Part shown: positions 7,648 through 15,563 of the stretch, one piece after another
Layout of the letters: each line of letters begins with the position of its first letter
Position numbering within the stretch: position 1 is the stretch's first letter
Translations under genes and position numbers: made by a program
Notes under the pieces: generated by a model
Database searches by the model: none
Seen by the model: the letters and a program-made list of their open reading frames with translations, nothing else
Told to the model about the DNA's origin: nothing
Source: JAVBRD01 sp031548365
Lineage (GTDB): Bacteria > Bacillota > Clostridia > Christensenellales > UBA1750
Assembly (NCBI GenBank): GCA_031548365.1
Contig: JAVBRD010000025.1
Span: 1 to 25,169, forward strand
DNA length: 25,169 nucleotides
Direction: 5' to 3'

Positions 7648-9723
7648 TTAAGCTTCGGTGGTCTCGTCGGCGGCGGGCGTTTCGCCCTGAACCTTTTCTT
7701 CCACGGCATCCGCCGCTTCCGCAGGGTCGACCGCTACTTCCTCTTCCGCGGGCATGTCGTAAGCGCCCATCTCCTCGTACGCCTGCCGGATGGAGAGGCT
7801 GATGCGCTTTTGCTCGGGGTTGACCTCAAGCACTTTGACGTTGACAATATCGCCGATCTGGAGCGCGTCCTCAACGCGGTTGATGCGCTGCGGAGCGATA
7901 TGCGAGATGTGCACAAGCCCGTCAAGGCCCGGTTCAAGCTCCACAAACGCGCCAAAGGAAACAATGCGAACCACTTTGCCCGAGAAAATCGCGCCGACGG
8001 TGTAGTTCTGCAGCGCGACTTCCCAAGGATGCTGGCGGGTCTGCTTGAGGCCAAGCCCGATGCGCTCTTTTTCCTGATCGAGCGATAAGATCTTGACTTC
8101 GACTTCCTCGCCGATGCGCACGACTTCGGAGGGGTGCTTGACGCGGCCCCATGAAAGGTCGGTCACATGAATCAGTCCGTCCACACCGCCGATGTCGACA
8201 AACGCGCCGAAATCAGTCAAGCGGCGAACCGTGCCTTTAATGACCTTGCCGGGTTCGAGGTTTTCCCACGCCTTTTTCTTGCCCATTTCAGCCTCGATGG
8301 CGAGCACCTGCTTGCGGCTGGCGACGAGACGCTTCTTGGGGCGGTCGACCTCGATGATCTTGAGCTTCATCGGCTGGCCGATGAACTGCTCCATTTTCTC
8401 GACATAGCGTTCGGAGAGCTGTGACGCGGGAACGAAGGTGCGGATGCCGCGCACGGTGGCAATCAAGCCGCCTTTAACGACTTCCTTGCCCACGCCCTCA
8501 ATGAGTTCGCCCGCCTCAAAGGCTTTGACAAGCTCATCCCAGTTGCGGCGGGTGACGATGTTGCGCTGTGACAGCACGACATTGCCCTCGCCATCGTTGA
8601 CCTTGACAACCTCGACTTCGATCTCGCTGCCAACCGACACTGTAGCGATGTCAGCGACCAGCTCATCACGTTTGATGACGCCGTCGGACTTGTAGCCGAT
8701 GTTGACGCAGACCTCCTCGTCGGTGACTTGCACAACAGTGCCCGTAATGGTCTGGCCGGTGCGAATGGAAACCAGCGTCTTCTCAAACGCCTCCATAAAG
8801 CTCTCCTGACCACCGACCTTGGGCGCAGCTGCGACTTTGGGAGCGGGCTCCGCCTGCTCCACGGGGGCGGCGTTCTGCTCGGTACGGTCCAAATCGCTCA
8901 TTGCGGTGACAACCTCCTTGATAATCCACTCCGGCGTGCTCGCGCCGGCTGTGATCCCAATCGTTTTACCCTCGTACTCCTCGCGCGGGGGCAGCTCGCT
9001 TGCCTTTCGGACAAAGTACGTCCGCCGACAGGTTCCCTTGCAAATCTCAGCAAGATGTCTTGAGTTTGCGCTGCCTGGATCGCCAACGACGATCATCACA
9101 TCGCATTCCTCCGCGAGCTCACGCGCTTCCTGCTGGCGAACGCCGCTCGCGCCGCAGATGCTGTCGACGACCTCAACGCGCCCAGCCTTACGCTCAATGA
9201 CGCCGCGGATCTGCTCGAACTTCTCGCTTGTGAACGTGGTCTGCGCCATGAGGCAAGCGCATTCCATCTCCGGCAGCGCTTCGGCTTCAGAAGCATCCGC
9301 CACAGCGATCGCCGCGCCGTTTGTGCAGCCAATCACGCCCGCCACCTCGGGATGCCCTTTTTCGCCCGCGATAACGACAATCGCGCCTTCTTGTACCCGC
9401 TGCGCGGCTTTTTTTTGGATCGCGGCCACGCACGGGCAAGTGGCGTCGATCACTTCCGCGCCCGATTCGGCCAGCGCTTTGATCACATCGGGCGACGCTC
9501 CGTGCGAACGGATGACCACGCGCTTTCCTTCGCCGTCTTCCTGCCGCTCAATCACACCGATGCCTTTTTGGGCGAGAAACGCCACGGCTTCATCGTTGTG
9601 AATCAGCGGACCAAACGTGACGACAGGTGGTCCCGAACGCGCGGCAGCCTCTTGAGCGATGAGCATGGCGCGCTTGACACCGAAGCAGAAACCAGCGTTT
9701 CGCGCCAACCTAATGTCTGTCAT
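7648..9723 (-). CDS. ispH: IspH (HMBPP reductase) fused to S1-domain ribosomal protein
   Basis: This 691-residue bifunctional protein starts with 4-hydroxy-3-methylbut-2-enyl diphosphate reductase (about 1–282), the last step of the MEP isoprenoid pathway. Its [4Fe-4S] ligands are Cys13, Cys96 and Cys190, and its substrate-binding histidines His41, His74 and His124 fall where E. coli has them. An Ala/Pro/Glu-rich linker leads to four S1 RNA-binding repeats (about 330–660), as in ribosomal protein S1/RpsA, and an acidic tail. The fusion is a known clostridial arrangement, usually next to cmk and plsC as here. There is no frameshift or internal stop. The ribosome site before ATG 9723 is weak (GGACGG), but the N-terminus matches the family start. 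Confidence 0.95.
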   Translation of the reverse strand: MTDIRLARNAGFCFGVKRAMLIAQEAAARSGPPVVTFGPLIHNDEAVAFLAQKGIGVIERQEDGEGKRVVIRSHGASPDVIKALAESGAEVIDATCPCVAAIQKKAAQRVQEGAIVVIAGEKGHPEVAGVIGCTNGAAIAVADASEAEALPEMECACLMAQTTFTSEKFEQIRGVIERKAGRVEVVDSICGASGVRQQEARELAEECDVMIVVGDPGSANSRHLAEICKGTCRRTYFVRKASELPPREEYEGKTIGITAGASTPEWIIKEVVTAMSDLDRTEQNAAPVEQAEPAPKVAAAPKVGGQESFMEAFEKTLVSIRTGQTITGTVVQVTDEEVCVNIGYKSDGVIKRDELVADIATVSVGSEIEVEVVKVNDGEGNVVLSQRNIVTRRNWDELVKAFEAGELIEGVGKEVVKGGLIATVRGIRTFVPASQLSERYVEKMEQFIGQPMKLKIIEVDRPKKRLVASRKQVLAIEAEMGKKKAWENLEPGKVIKGTVRRLTDFGAFVDIGGVDGLIHVTDLSWGRVKHPSEVVRIGEEVEVKILSLDQEKERIGLGLKQTRQHPWEVALQNYTVGAIFSGKVVRIVSFGAFVELEPGLDGLVHISHIAPQRINRVEDALQIGDIVNVKVLEVNPEQKRISLSIRQAYEEMGAYDMPAEEEVAVDPAEAADAVEEKVQGETPAADETTEA

Positions 9724-9775
9724 GCATGCCGTCCAGCCGCGCGATTTACGCGCAAATTAGATACTCTTAGTTTAT

Positions 9776-9805
9776 TCTATATCACTCACGGTTTTCCTTC
9801 ATCAA
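9776..9805 (-). promoter_or_regulatory. Candidate promoter for ispH–rpsA
   Basis: In the AT-rich 120-nt gap after plsC, the minus strand has TTGATG (9805–9800), an 18-nt spacer and TATAGA (9781–9776), about 52 nt before the ispH start. This suggests the fusion gene is not wholly dependent on the cmk–plsC transcript. Confidence 0.45.
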
Positions 9806-9843
9806 TCACACGTCACCTGCGAAAAAACAGAAATTTATTCAAT

Positions 9844-10443
9844 TTACGCGATTTGCTTGCGCTCTTCAAACAACTTCGAGAGCGCTTCAGCAATTTTCAT
9901 CGTCGCTTCCGCGATCAAATCGGAGTCAGAGCGCTCTTTCCCGACCAAAAACTGGAGCGGTTCACCTACAATCACGCGCTCTCGCCCGAAAACTTTGTAG
10001 CGGGCGTCCATGTAGACCGGGATCACGGGCGCGCCGCTCTTGACGGCTAGAAAACCCACACCCTCTTCGAGCGAACCCATCACATCATCCTTTACGCGCG
10101 TCCCCTGCGGGAATATGCCGAGTATTCCGGCTTTTTTGAGTACAGCCAACGCTTTTTTGATCGCTGTGATGTCGGCGGTGTGCCGGTTGACGTAAAACGA
10201 GCCGTACATGAGGATGCCCTTTCCAACCACAGGCACACGCTTGAGCTCGGACTTGGCCATGAATGTCACGGGTCTTTTGAGAAAGGTCGACAAGAAAATG
10301 GGGTCGACAATGCTCCTGTGATTGCACACCAGGATGAACGGCCCATCCTGCGCCAGCCGCTCGCGGTGGACAAACGCCGGTCTGTACAGCGGCCAGAATA
10401 CAATCTTGCACAAAAAACGCAGCAGACGGTACAGCCACGTCAT
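9844..10443 (-). CDS. plsC: 1-acyl-sn-glycerol-3-phosphate acyltransferase
   Basis: This 199-residue membrane-associated acyltransferase has the HX4D catalytic motif in 'NHRSIVD' and the phosphate-binding motif as 'FPQGTR' (Gln where EGTR is commoner). A hydrophobic N-terminus ('LYRLLRFLCKIVFWPLY') is the probable membrane anchor. The enzyme transfers the second acyl chain to lysophosphatidate, making phosphatidate for phospholipids. Its ATG overlaps the cmk stop codon (ATGA), so the two are translationally coupled. The length is typical of short PlsC proteins of Firmicutes. Confidence 0.92.
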   Translation of the reverse strand: MTWLYRLLRFLCKIVFWPLYRPAFVHRERLAQDGPFILVCNHRSIVDPIFLSTFLKRPVTFMAKSELKRVPVVGKGILMYGSFYVNRHTADITAIKKALAVLKKAGILGIFPQGTRVKDDVMGSLEEGVGFLAVKSGAPVIPVYMDARYKVFGRERVIVGEPLQFLVGKERSDSDLIAEATMKIAEALSKLFEERKQIA

Positions 10444-11102
10444 GAGCGTCCCTCCACGCGAGCGAGCACCGCGTCCGCAACCTCGTTTTCCGTCATGTGC
10501 GACGTGTCCAAGGTCACGGCGTCCACCGCCTTTGTCAGCGGTGAATGCGCGCGCGACATATCCTGATGGTCTCGTTCGCGGATTTGGGCGGTGACCGCCC
10601 CGATGTCCGCAGCGACGCCCTTTTTCGCGAGCTCCGCCTGCCGTCTTTTCGCGCGCACCTCGACCGTGGCCGTGATAAAGAACTTGTGCTTCGCGCCAGG
10701 CATGACGTGCGTGCCGATGTCGCGTCCGTCCATGACCACGTCTCGCTCAGCCGCGACCGCCTTTTGCAGCGCGACCATTTTTTCACGCACGGGGGCGAGC
10801 GTAGATATGTCGGAAGCCGCTTGCCCGACCTCCTGCGTGCGGATCGCGTCCGACACATCCTCGCCCCCCAGCAGCGTAACCTGACGACCGCATTCATATT
10901 TGACCGCAACATCCACGCGGTCAAGCAGCGAGCGCACCGTTTCCTCGTCATGCGGATCAACGCACGCCCTGAGCGCGGCCAGCCCGAGCGCGCGGTACAT
11001 CGCGCCGGTGTCCAGATACAGGATACCCAGCTGCTCCGCGACCGCTTTTGCCAGCGTCGATTTTCCCGCCCCAGACGGGCCGTCTATCGCAATGTGAATC
11101 AT
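10440..11102 (-). CDS. cmk: Cytidylate kinase, (d)CMP kinase
   Basis: This 220-residue nucleotide monophosphate kinase has the Walker A motif 'GPSGAGKST' at about 8–16 and the CMP-binding segments 'YLDTGAMYRALG' and 'VMDGRDIGTHVMP'. It phosphorylates CMP and dCMP with ATP. ATG 11102 follows a GGGAGG site at short spacing. It ends in a 4-nt overlap with plsC and starts 9 nt after the HutP-family gene, so hutP–cmk–plsC is probably one operon. Length and motifs are normal. Confidence 0.95.
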   Translation of the reverse strand: MIHIAIDGPSGAGKSTLAKAVAEQLGILYLDTGAMYRALGLAALRACVDPHDEETVRSLLDRVDVAVKYECGRQVTLLGGEDVSDAIRTQEVGQAASDISTLAPVREKMVALQKAVAAERDVVMDGRDIGTHVMPGAKHKFFITATVEVRAKRRQAELAKKGVAADIGAVTAQIRERDHQDMSRAHSPLTKAVDAVTLDTSHMTENEVADAVLARVEGRS

Positions 11103-11111
11103 GTTCCTCCC

Positions 11112-11531
11112 TCAGATCGTGCGGTGGCCCAGACCGACGGCCACCTCGTTTAGGTGTAAAAGCCCGATGCCGAAGAAGATCGCGACCGCGACGTGATCGT
11201 CGAAACGCGCGATACCGATCTTACCGCCCACGTTAAGTCCGAGCGCTTTGTTGGTGATCTGGCTGACCGCCTCGTGCGCCGCGCCCGCCACCGCGCCTTC
11301 CTCGTGATGCGTTTCGTCGATAACTCCTTCGCGTTTAGCCGCGACCACCGCACGCTCCATGATGCGCGCGAGCGAGGGCACGAACTCCCCGCCATAGTCA
11401 ACCGCCGCTGTTTTGACCCCGCTTTGCGCGGCGTCTGAGCGCAGTGCCCTTTCCTCGTCCCTGTCCTTGGATATACACATCAAAATCGCGATCCGCGCGA
11501 CATCCCTGCTTCCGTGCGCCTGTACTTCCAT
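11112..11531 (-). CDS. HutP-family protein, clostridial subtype
   Basis: This 139-residue protein resembles HutP, the histidine-dependent RNA-binding antiterminator of the Bacillus hut operon. The match includes 'ARIAILMCISKD', 'AAKREGVID', 'AVAIFFGIGLLHLNEVAVGLGH' and the overall length. The start at 11531 is fixed by a GGAGGGG site 6 nt upstream; longer in-frame starts lack this. From my recollection of B. subtilis HutP, its metal/histidine ligands lie in the 'HALYH' helix and the C-terminal 'NHI'; here the matching positions appear to be Gly, Gly and Thr, so a histidine switch is doubtful. No hut genes are nearby; it precedes cmk. The target RNA, if any, is unknown. Confidence 0.8.
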   Translation of the reverse strand: MEVQAHGSRDVARIAILMCISKDRDEERALRSDAAQSGVKTAAVDYGGEFVPSLARIMERAVVAAKREGVIDETHHEEGAVAGAAHEAVSQITNKALGLNVGGKIGIARFDDHVAVAIFFGIGLLHLNEVAVGLGHRTI

Positions 11532-11668
11532 GTTGCACCCCTCCGCCATAGCGATTACCCAGATGGTATCCCTCGTCCGCGCAGACACGCAGGACGGATG
11601 AAGTCAGCGGTCCGCTCTGTCTCGCTTGGGCGAACGCGGCAGACAACCAAAGCCTTTGCTAACCCCTC

Positions 11669-11699
11669 GGAACGGCGTTACAGAGTGCCGCCCCGTTCC
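11669..11699. repeat. Inverted repeat upstream of the HutP-family gene
   Basis: In the 205-nt gap between the flavoprotein stop (11737) and the HutP start (11531), GGAACGG and CCGTTCC arms flank about 17 nt. No T-tract follows on the minus strand, so it is not an obvious terminator. It could be a leader RNA hairpin or an operator. I see no convincing promoter in the rest of the gap. Confidence 0.3.
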
Positions 11700-11736
11700 A
11701 AACATGCACCCGATTCCTAAAAAACAGACGCCGCGC

Positions 11737-12981
11737 CTACCGCTCCGCGCGCGCCGCAGATCTCCCCGCGAGCATGCCTGTGGAAAAAGCGATTTGCAGG
11801 TTAAACCCGCCGGTAAGCGCGTCGACATCGAGCAGCTCACCCGCGAAATACAGGCCCGGTACAGTCTTGGCTTCAAGCGTGGACGGGTTGATCTCCTTGA
11901 CCGAGACGCCGCCCCGTGTGATGACCGCTTCATTGATCGGCCTGAGCACAGACAGACCAAGCGGCATGCGCTTCATGCGGCCCGCGAGCTCCTTTCGCTG
12001 CGCGCGGGTGATCTGGTGAACAGGGGACTGCGCAGGCACGGCCGCCGCCTTGGTGAACTCTTCCGCTAGACGCTCGGGCAGCCATCCCGCCAGAAGCGTG
12101 ACCACTTGCTTATTCGGCGCGGCGGCAAACTCGCGGACAAGACGCGCGTCGACCTCCTCCGGCGTCATGCCGGGCTTGAAGTCGATGCAGGCGTCCACAT
12201 TCGCTGGGATTACGTCCGCGATCAGGGATGAGAGCGTAAGAACGAGCGGCCCTGAAACGCCAAAATGAGTGAGCAAGAGCTCGCCAAGCTCGTCAAAGAC
12301 GGTCTTGCTGCCGACCCTCGCGCAAAGCCGCACGTTCTTAAGCGTTAGGCCGCTGAGGGATTTGGGCCATGCGTCACGCGTTTCGATGCCCACGAGCGAC
12401 GCGCGCGGCGGTTCCGTCGCGAGGCCCACGCTCTGCGCCAAGCGCCAGCCGTCGCCGGTCGAGCCGGTCGAAGGGTAAGATACGCCGCCCGTGGCGACGA
12501 TAACAGCATCCGCCATGAGCATTTCTCGCGTGTCAAGCGCGACCCCGCTCACCCCGCACTCTCCTGTCAGGAGGCGAGACACGCGCGCGCCCAGCCGAAC
12601 GCGCACCCCCAGCCGGCCAAGCTCCCTCTCGAGCGCGCGGGTGACGTCGCTCGCTTTCTCCGACGCGGGGAACACGCGTCCGCCGCGCTCCACCATCGTT
12701 TCTAGCCCGAGGCGGGCAAAAAACGCCATCAGACCCTGTGCGTCCAGCGCGGCGTGCGCGCTGCGCAAAAAACGGGCGTTGCGCGGGACGTTTGCGAAGA
12801 AATCCTCGCCTGAAGCCGTGTTGGTGACGTTGCAGCGTCCCTTGCCCGTGATGTACAGCTTTTTCCCGAGCTTCTCGTTTTGTTCAAGCAGCACGACCTC
12901 GCCCGATCCCGCAAGCGTTTCCGCGCTTGATATCGCTGCCATCATGCCCGCAGGGCCACCGCCGATCACGACGATCCTCAT
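11737..12981 (-). CDS. NAD(P)/FAD-dependent oxidoreductase, HI0933/BaiN-like
   Basis: This 414-residue flavoprotein starts with the dinucleotide-binding motif 'VIGGGPAGMMAA', followed by the family signature 'GKKLYITGKGRCNVTN' and a C-terminal 'GLYFAGELLDVDALTGGFNLQ' that completes the FAD site. Members (YhiN, HI0933, BaiN) are poorly characterised; the BaiN name comes from one proposed bile-acid reductase and should not be transferred here. The start at 12981 is the family start and overlaps the preceding rpiR stop in ATGA, so an upstream in-frame extension is not real. Neighbouring cmk and plsC is a common clostridial synteny. Confidence 0.9.
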   Translation of the reverse strand: MRIVVIGGGPAGMMAAISSAETLAGSGEVVLLEQNEKLGKKLYITGKGRCNVTNTASGEDFFANVPRNARFLRSAHAALDAQGLMAFFARLGLETMVERGGRVFPASEKASDVTRALERELGRLGVRVRLGARVSRLLTGECGVSGVALDTREMLMADAVIVATGGVSYPSTGSTGDGWRLAQSVGLATEPPRASLVGIETRDAWPKSLSGLTLKNVRLCARVGSKTVFDELGELLLTHFGVSGPLVLTLSSLIADVIPANVDACIDFKPGMTPEEVDARLVREFAAAPNKQVVTLLAGWLPERLAEEFTKAAAVPAQSPVHQITRAQRKELAGRMKRMPLGLSVLRPINEAVITRGGVSVKEINPSTLEAKTVPGLYFAGELLDVDALTGGFNLQIAFSTGMLAGRSAARAER

Positions 12982-13847
12982 GGCGTATTCTTGCGCGCGG
13001 CTGCATAAACGTGCGCGTTCTCCCAAATTTTTTCTAGCTTGTCGAAATGGTCGGACACTTCCTTGCGGCGCGTCACGCCCAGCGCAACGATGAGCGCGTT
13101 GACAAGCGAGAGCGGCGCGACCAGCGAATCGACGAACGAGGACATCTCCGAGCGCGCATAGAGCACATGGTCCGCGCACCGCGCCAAAGGCGATGCCTCC
13201 CCGTCCGTGATGGCGATGCACGCCGCGCCGCACGTGCGCGCGTATATCATGGCATCGATCGTGCGGTTGGAGTACCTCGGAAAGCTGATGCCTACGAGCA
13301 CGTCGCCCGCGCCCATGCGCGCGATCTGCTCCGGAACATCGGAAAGCCCTGGCTGCACCAGCACGACATCTCCGAAAATAAAGCCCAGGTAGTACGCCAT
13401 AAACTGCGCGATTGGCGCGCTGGATCGAAGGCCAATGACGTAAATCCGCCGTGCGCCCGAAATCGCGCTCACCGCGTTTTCAAACGCGGGCACGTCGATC
13501 TGCTCGATCGTGCCGCGAATGTTAGCCATGTCGGTCTTGAGCACGCTGGTCAGTACCTCGCGCGGGCCGATCTCGCCCATGATCTCCATGCGCTGCACAT
13601 TCGTCAGCCGCGCGCGGATCATCTCCTTGACCGCTTTTTGCAGCTCAGGGTAACCTTCGTACCCGAGCGCCATAGCGAAGCGAACCACGGTGGATTCGCT
13701 CACGCCCACAGTCTGGCCGATGTGGGAGGCGGTCATGAACGCCGCCTTGTCGTAGCTGGCCAAAATGAATTCCGCGATACGCCTGTGGCTCTTGCTCATT
13801 CGCTTGCCCAAGCCCGCGAGGCGCTCGGACAAATCCCTTGTTTCCAC
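12978..13847 (-). CDS. MurR/RpiR-family transcriptional regulator (HTH + SIS)
   Basis: This 289-residue regulator has an N-terminal RpiR-type helix-turn-helix (about 1–80, with 'ASHIGQTVGVSESTVVRFAMALGY' features) and a C-terminal SIS sugar-phosphate-binding domain (about 115–265, 'RRIYVIGLRSSAPIAQ'). Such proteins sense phosphosugars and control sugar or amino-sugar genes. The start is GTG at 13847, directly after the surE stop with no gap, and its stop overlaps the flavoprotein start. It is therefore embedded in an operon with two housekeeping-type genes. No sugar-transport genes are adjacent, so the effector and targets cannot be assigned. Confidence 0.9.
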   Translation of the reverse strand: METRDLSERLAGLGKRMSKSHRRIAEFILASYDKAAFMTASHIGQTVGVSESTVVRFAMALGYEGYPELQKAVKEMIRARLTNVQRMEIMGEIGPREVLTSVLKTDMANIRGTIEQIDVPAFENAVSAISGARRIYVIGLRSSAPIAQFMAYYLGFIFGDVVLVQPGLSDVPEQIARMGAGDVLVGISFPRYSNRTIDAMIYARTCGAACIAITDGEASPLARCADHVLYARSEMSSFVDSLVAPLSLVNALIVALGVTRRKEVSDHFDKLEKIWENAHVYAAARKNTP

Positions 13848-14621
13848 CTAATCGCCCTCCCCGAACGCCGCTGAGCGCAGCAATTCTTCGCAGCCCGCAA
13901 TGCCCGTGCCGACGGCCGCCCACGAAAGGTACGTGGCCGTTACAAACCCCTCATTCAGCGCGCCAACGTCGGTATCCGCCGCGGGCGCTCCCGCGCGGCT
14001 CTCGCCCCATCCGACAAACCAGTGTTTGCGCCCCGAACCGTCGGTGTACTCGTCGAACGTCGTCTCCCACGGTTCCTCGGCCAACCGCACAAGCTTAAGT
14101 CCTTTGATGTCCTCAGCGAGCAGGTTGGGCACGTTGATGTTGAGCATCGTGCCTTTGGGCGGGGGCGAGAGAACCAGACTTTCCGCGATACCCACGGCCA
14201 TGCGCGCCGCGACGCCGTAATCGAGCGGATTCCTCGAACCGATTGAGACGGCGATCGCCGGAAAACCGCGCATGGACGCCTCCCGCGCTGCCGCGACCGT
14301 CCCCGAGGGATACACATCCACGCCCTGATTCCTGCCGTTGTTGATGCCCGACACCACAATATCCGGCGGGTCCTCCCGCGTCAAGTGAAGGCCGAACCGC
14401 ACGCAGTCCACCGGCGTTCCATCCGTTGAGTAGACCTTCATGCCTTCGACGTCGTGCTCCCCGACATGCAACGGGTTGATGATGCTCATGGAATGCCCTG
14501 CCGCGCTTCGCTCGGCGCTGGGCGCGCAAACCGTGACGCGGTGATTCTGCGCGAACGCGCGCATGAGCGCCGCGAGGCCTGGCGCGCGGAATCCGTCGTC
14601 GTTGACCAGCAATACGTGCAC
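13848..14621 (-). CDS. surE: 5'/3'-nucleotidase SurE
   Basis: The protein has about 257 residues with the SurE N-terminal metal motif 'NDDG', the 'SAERSAAGHSMS' loop, and 'SGINNGRNQG' and 'YPSGTVAAAREA' segments typical of the family. SurE is a metal-dependent phosphatase of nucleoside monophosphates and short polyphosphates. The GTG at 14621 is preferred: GGAGG lies 8 nt upstream and the resulting N-terminus aligns residue for residue with SurE proteins. The ATG at 14627 is only 2 nt from that ribosome site. It is the first gene of a run with rpiR and the flavoprotein, and divergent from the LUD gene. Confidence 0.92.
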   Translation of the reverse strand: MHVLLVNDDGFRAPGLAALMRAFAQNHRVTVCAPSAERSAAGHSMSIINPLHVGEHDVEGMKVYSTDGTPVDCVRFGLHLTREDPPDIVVSGINNGRNQGVDVYPSGTVAAAREASMRGFPAIAVSIGSRNPLDYGVAARMAVGIAESLVLSPPPKGTMLNINVPNLLAEDIKGLKLVRLAEEPWETTFDEYTDGSGRKHWFVGWGESRAGAPAADTDVGALNEGFVTATYLSWAAVGTGIAGCEELLRSAAFGEGD

Positions 14622-14663
14622 GCGCATATCCTCCGAATTTTCACCAAATCATTTTAGGGCTTG

Positions 14664-14693
14664 ATTATAGCATACCCAGGGGATAACATGGAA
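14664..14693 (-). promoter_or_regulatory. Candidate promoter for surE operon
   Basis: The minus strand shows TTCCAT (14693–14688), 18 nt, then a perfect TATAAT (14669–14664), 42 nt upstream of the surE start in the divergent intergenic region with the LUD gene. Confidence 0.5.
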
Positions 14694-14730
14694 CCACATC
14701 GTTGGCCGATCGGCAAAAGGAGCGCGTCAC

Positions 14731-15339
14731 ATGGATATCAGATCAATTCGAGCGAAATTTGAGGCCCGGGGTTACGTCACACACACGGCAGACACCGTAG
14801 CGGATGCGCGGAGCGTGGTGCTCTCCCTCATTCCTGATGGCGCAAGCGTCGGCATCGGCGGATCCGCCAGCATTCAGACGCTTGACATCCTCGACGGCAT
14901 CACTGCCAAGGGTGGGAAATACGAGTGGCACTGGCTTGTGCCGCCTGAGGACCGGCCTGCGCTGTTCCCGAGAGCCGCCGCGTGTGATGTCTACCTGCTC
15001 TCCGCCAACGCGGTCACTTCCGACGCGCGGATCGTGAACATCGATGGCAACGGCAACCGTCTATCCGGGTCGTTTTTCGGCCCGAAGACGGTCGTGTTCG
15101 TCATCGGGAAAAACAAGCTGACGGACGGCGGCCTTGACGACGCCATCGCGCGCATCAAGAACACGGCGTGCCCGCTCAACGCGCGCAGGCTGGGCCTGAA
15201 GACGCCGTGCGCAGCGACGGGCCGCTGCTCGGACTGCAACAGCCCGCAGCGCATGTGCAAGGCGGTACTCACGCTCGAGAGGCCAACGTCCGGAAAGAAC
15301 GTGCACGTTGTGCTCGTGGACGAGGATCTTGGCTTCTAG
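14731..15339 (+). CDS. LUD-domain protein (LutC/YkgG-like)
   Basis: This 202-residue LUD-domain (DUF162) protein has the glycine-rich 'GASVGIGGSASIQT', the central 'SANAVTSDARIVNIDGNGNRLS' and the C-terminal Cys cluster 'PCAATGRCSDCNSPQRMC'. LUD proteins include LutC and LutB of the lactate oxidation complex, but many stand-alone clostridial copies of about 200 residues have no known role. No lutA or lutB genes are near, so lactate utilisation is not supported by context. ATG 14731 is preceded by AGGAG at 8 nt. It is transcribed alone and divergently from surE. Confidence 0.87.
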   Translation: MDIRSIRAKFEARGYVTHTADTVADARSVVLSLIPDGASVGIGGSASIQTLDILDGITAKGGKYEWHWLVPPEDRPALFPRAAACDVYLLSANAVTSDARIVNIDGNGNRLSGSFFGPKTVVFVIGKNKLTDGGLDDAIARIKNTACPLNARRLGLKTPCAATGRCSDCNSPQRMCKAVLTLERPTSGKNVHVVLVDEDLGF

Positions 15340-15355
15340 ATAACCGCTGATGAGC

Positions 15356-15532
15356 TTACGGGATCACCTTCTTCAGGCGGATCCGTATCTCCGGGTTGTC
15401 AGAACGGGTGCCAAACCCGACGCGGAGTGTGCGATAATCCTGGCGTGACCCTTTGATTACCCGGTGCAGGTTGCGGTCATGTTCTGCCCCCTGCTTAACG
15501 TTAGCGTCCTCGAAACTCTGCCGAAACCTCAC
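15356..15532 (-). CDS. Possible 58-residue ORF or gene remnant after ispE
   Basis: The 224-nt gap between the LUD gene and ispE holds an open minus-strand frame. Its GC-ending codons and protein-like tail ('LRVGFGTRSDNPEIRIRLKK') suggest real coding ancestry. A GTG at 15532 could start it, but there is no good ribosome site, and the frame also runs back into ispE in another phase. I do not recognise it. It may be the C-terminal remnant of a lost gene, or chance. Confidence 0.2.
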   Translation of the reverse strand: MRFRQSFEDANVKQGAEHDRNLHRVIKGSRQDYRTLRVGFGTRSDNPEIRIRLKKVIP

Positions 15533-15563
15533 ACCGCGGGGACGGTATAGCCCCGCCGCGCAC

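Noticed and set aside
11112..11531. Histidine-utilisation regulator assignment
   Set aside because: No hut genes are present and the ligand histidines appear substituted, so only family membership is claimed.
11737..12981. Bile-acid 7-dehydroxylation (BaiN) role
   Set aside because: The family is broad and widespread; no other bai genes are in the window.
12982..13233. 84-codon N-terminal extension of the flavoprotein
   Set aside because: It lies entirely within the rpiR gene in another frame, and the FAD-binding motif starts at the ATG at 12981, which forms an ATGA overlap.
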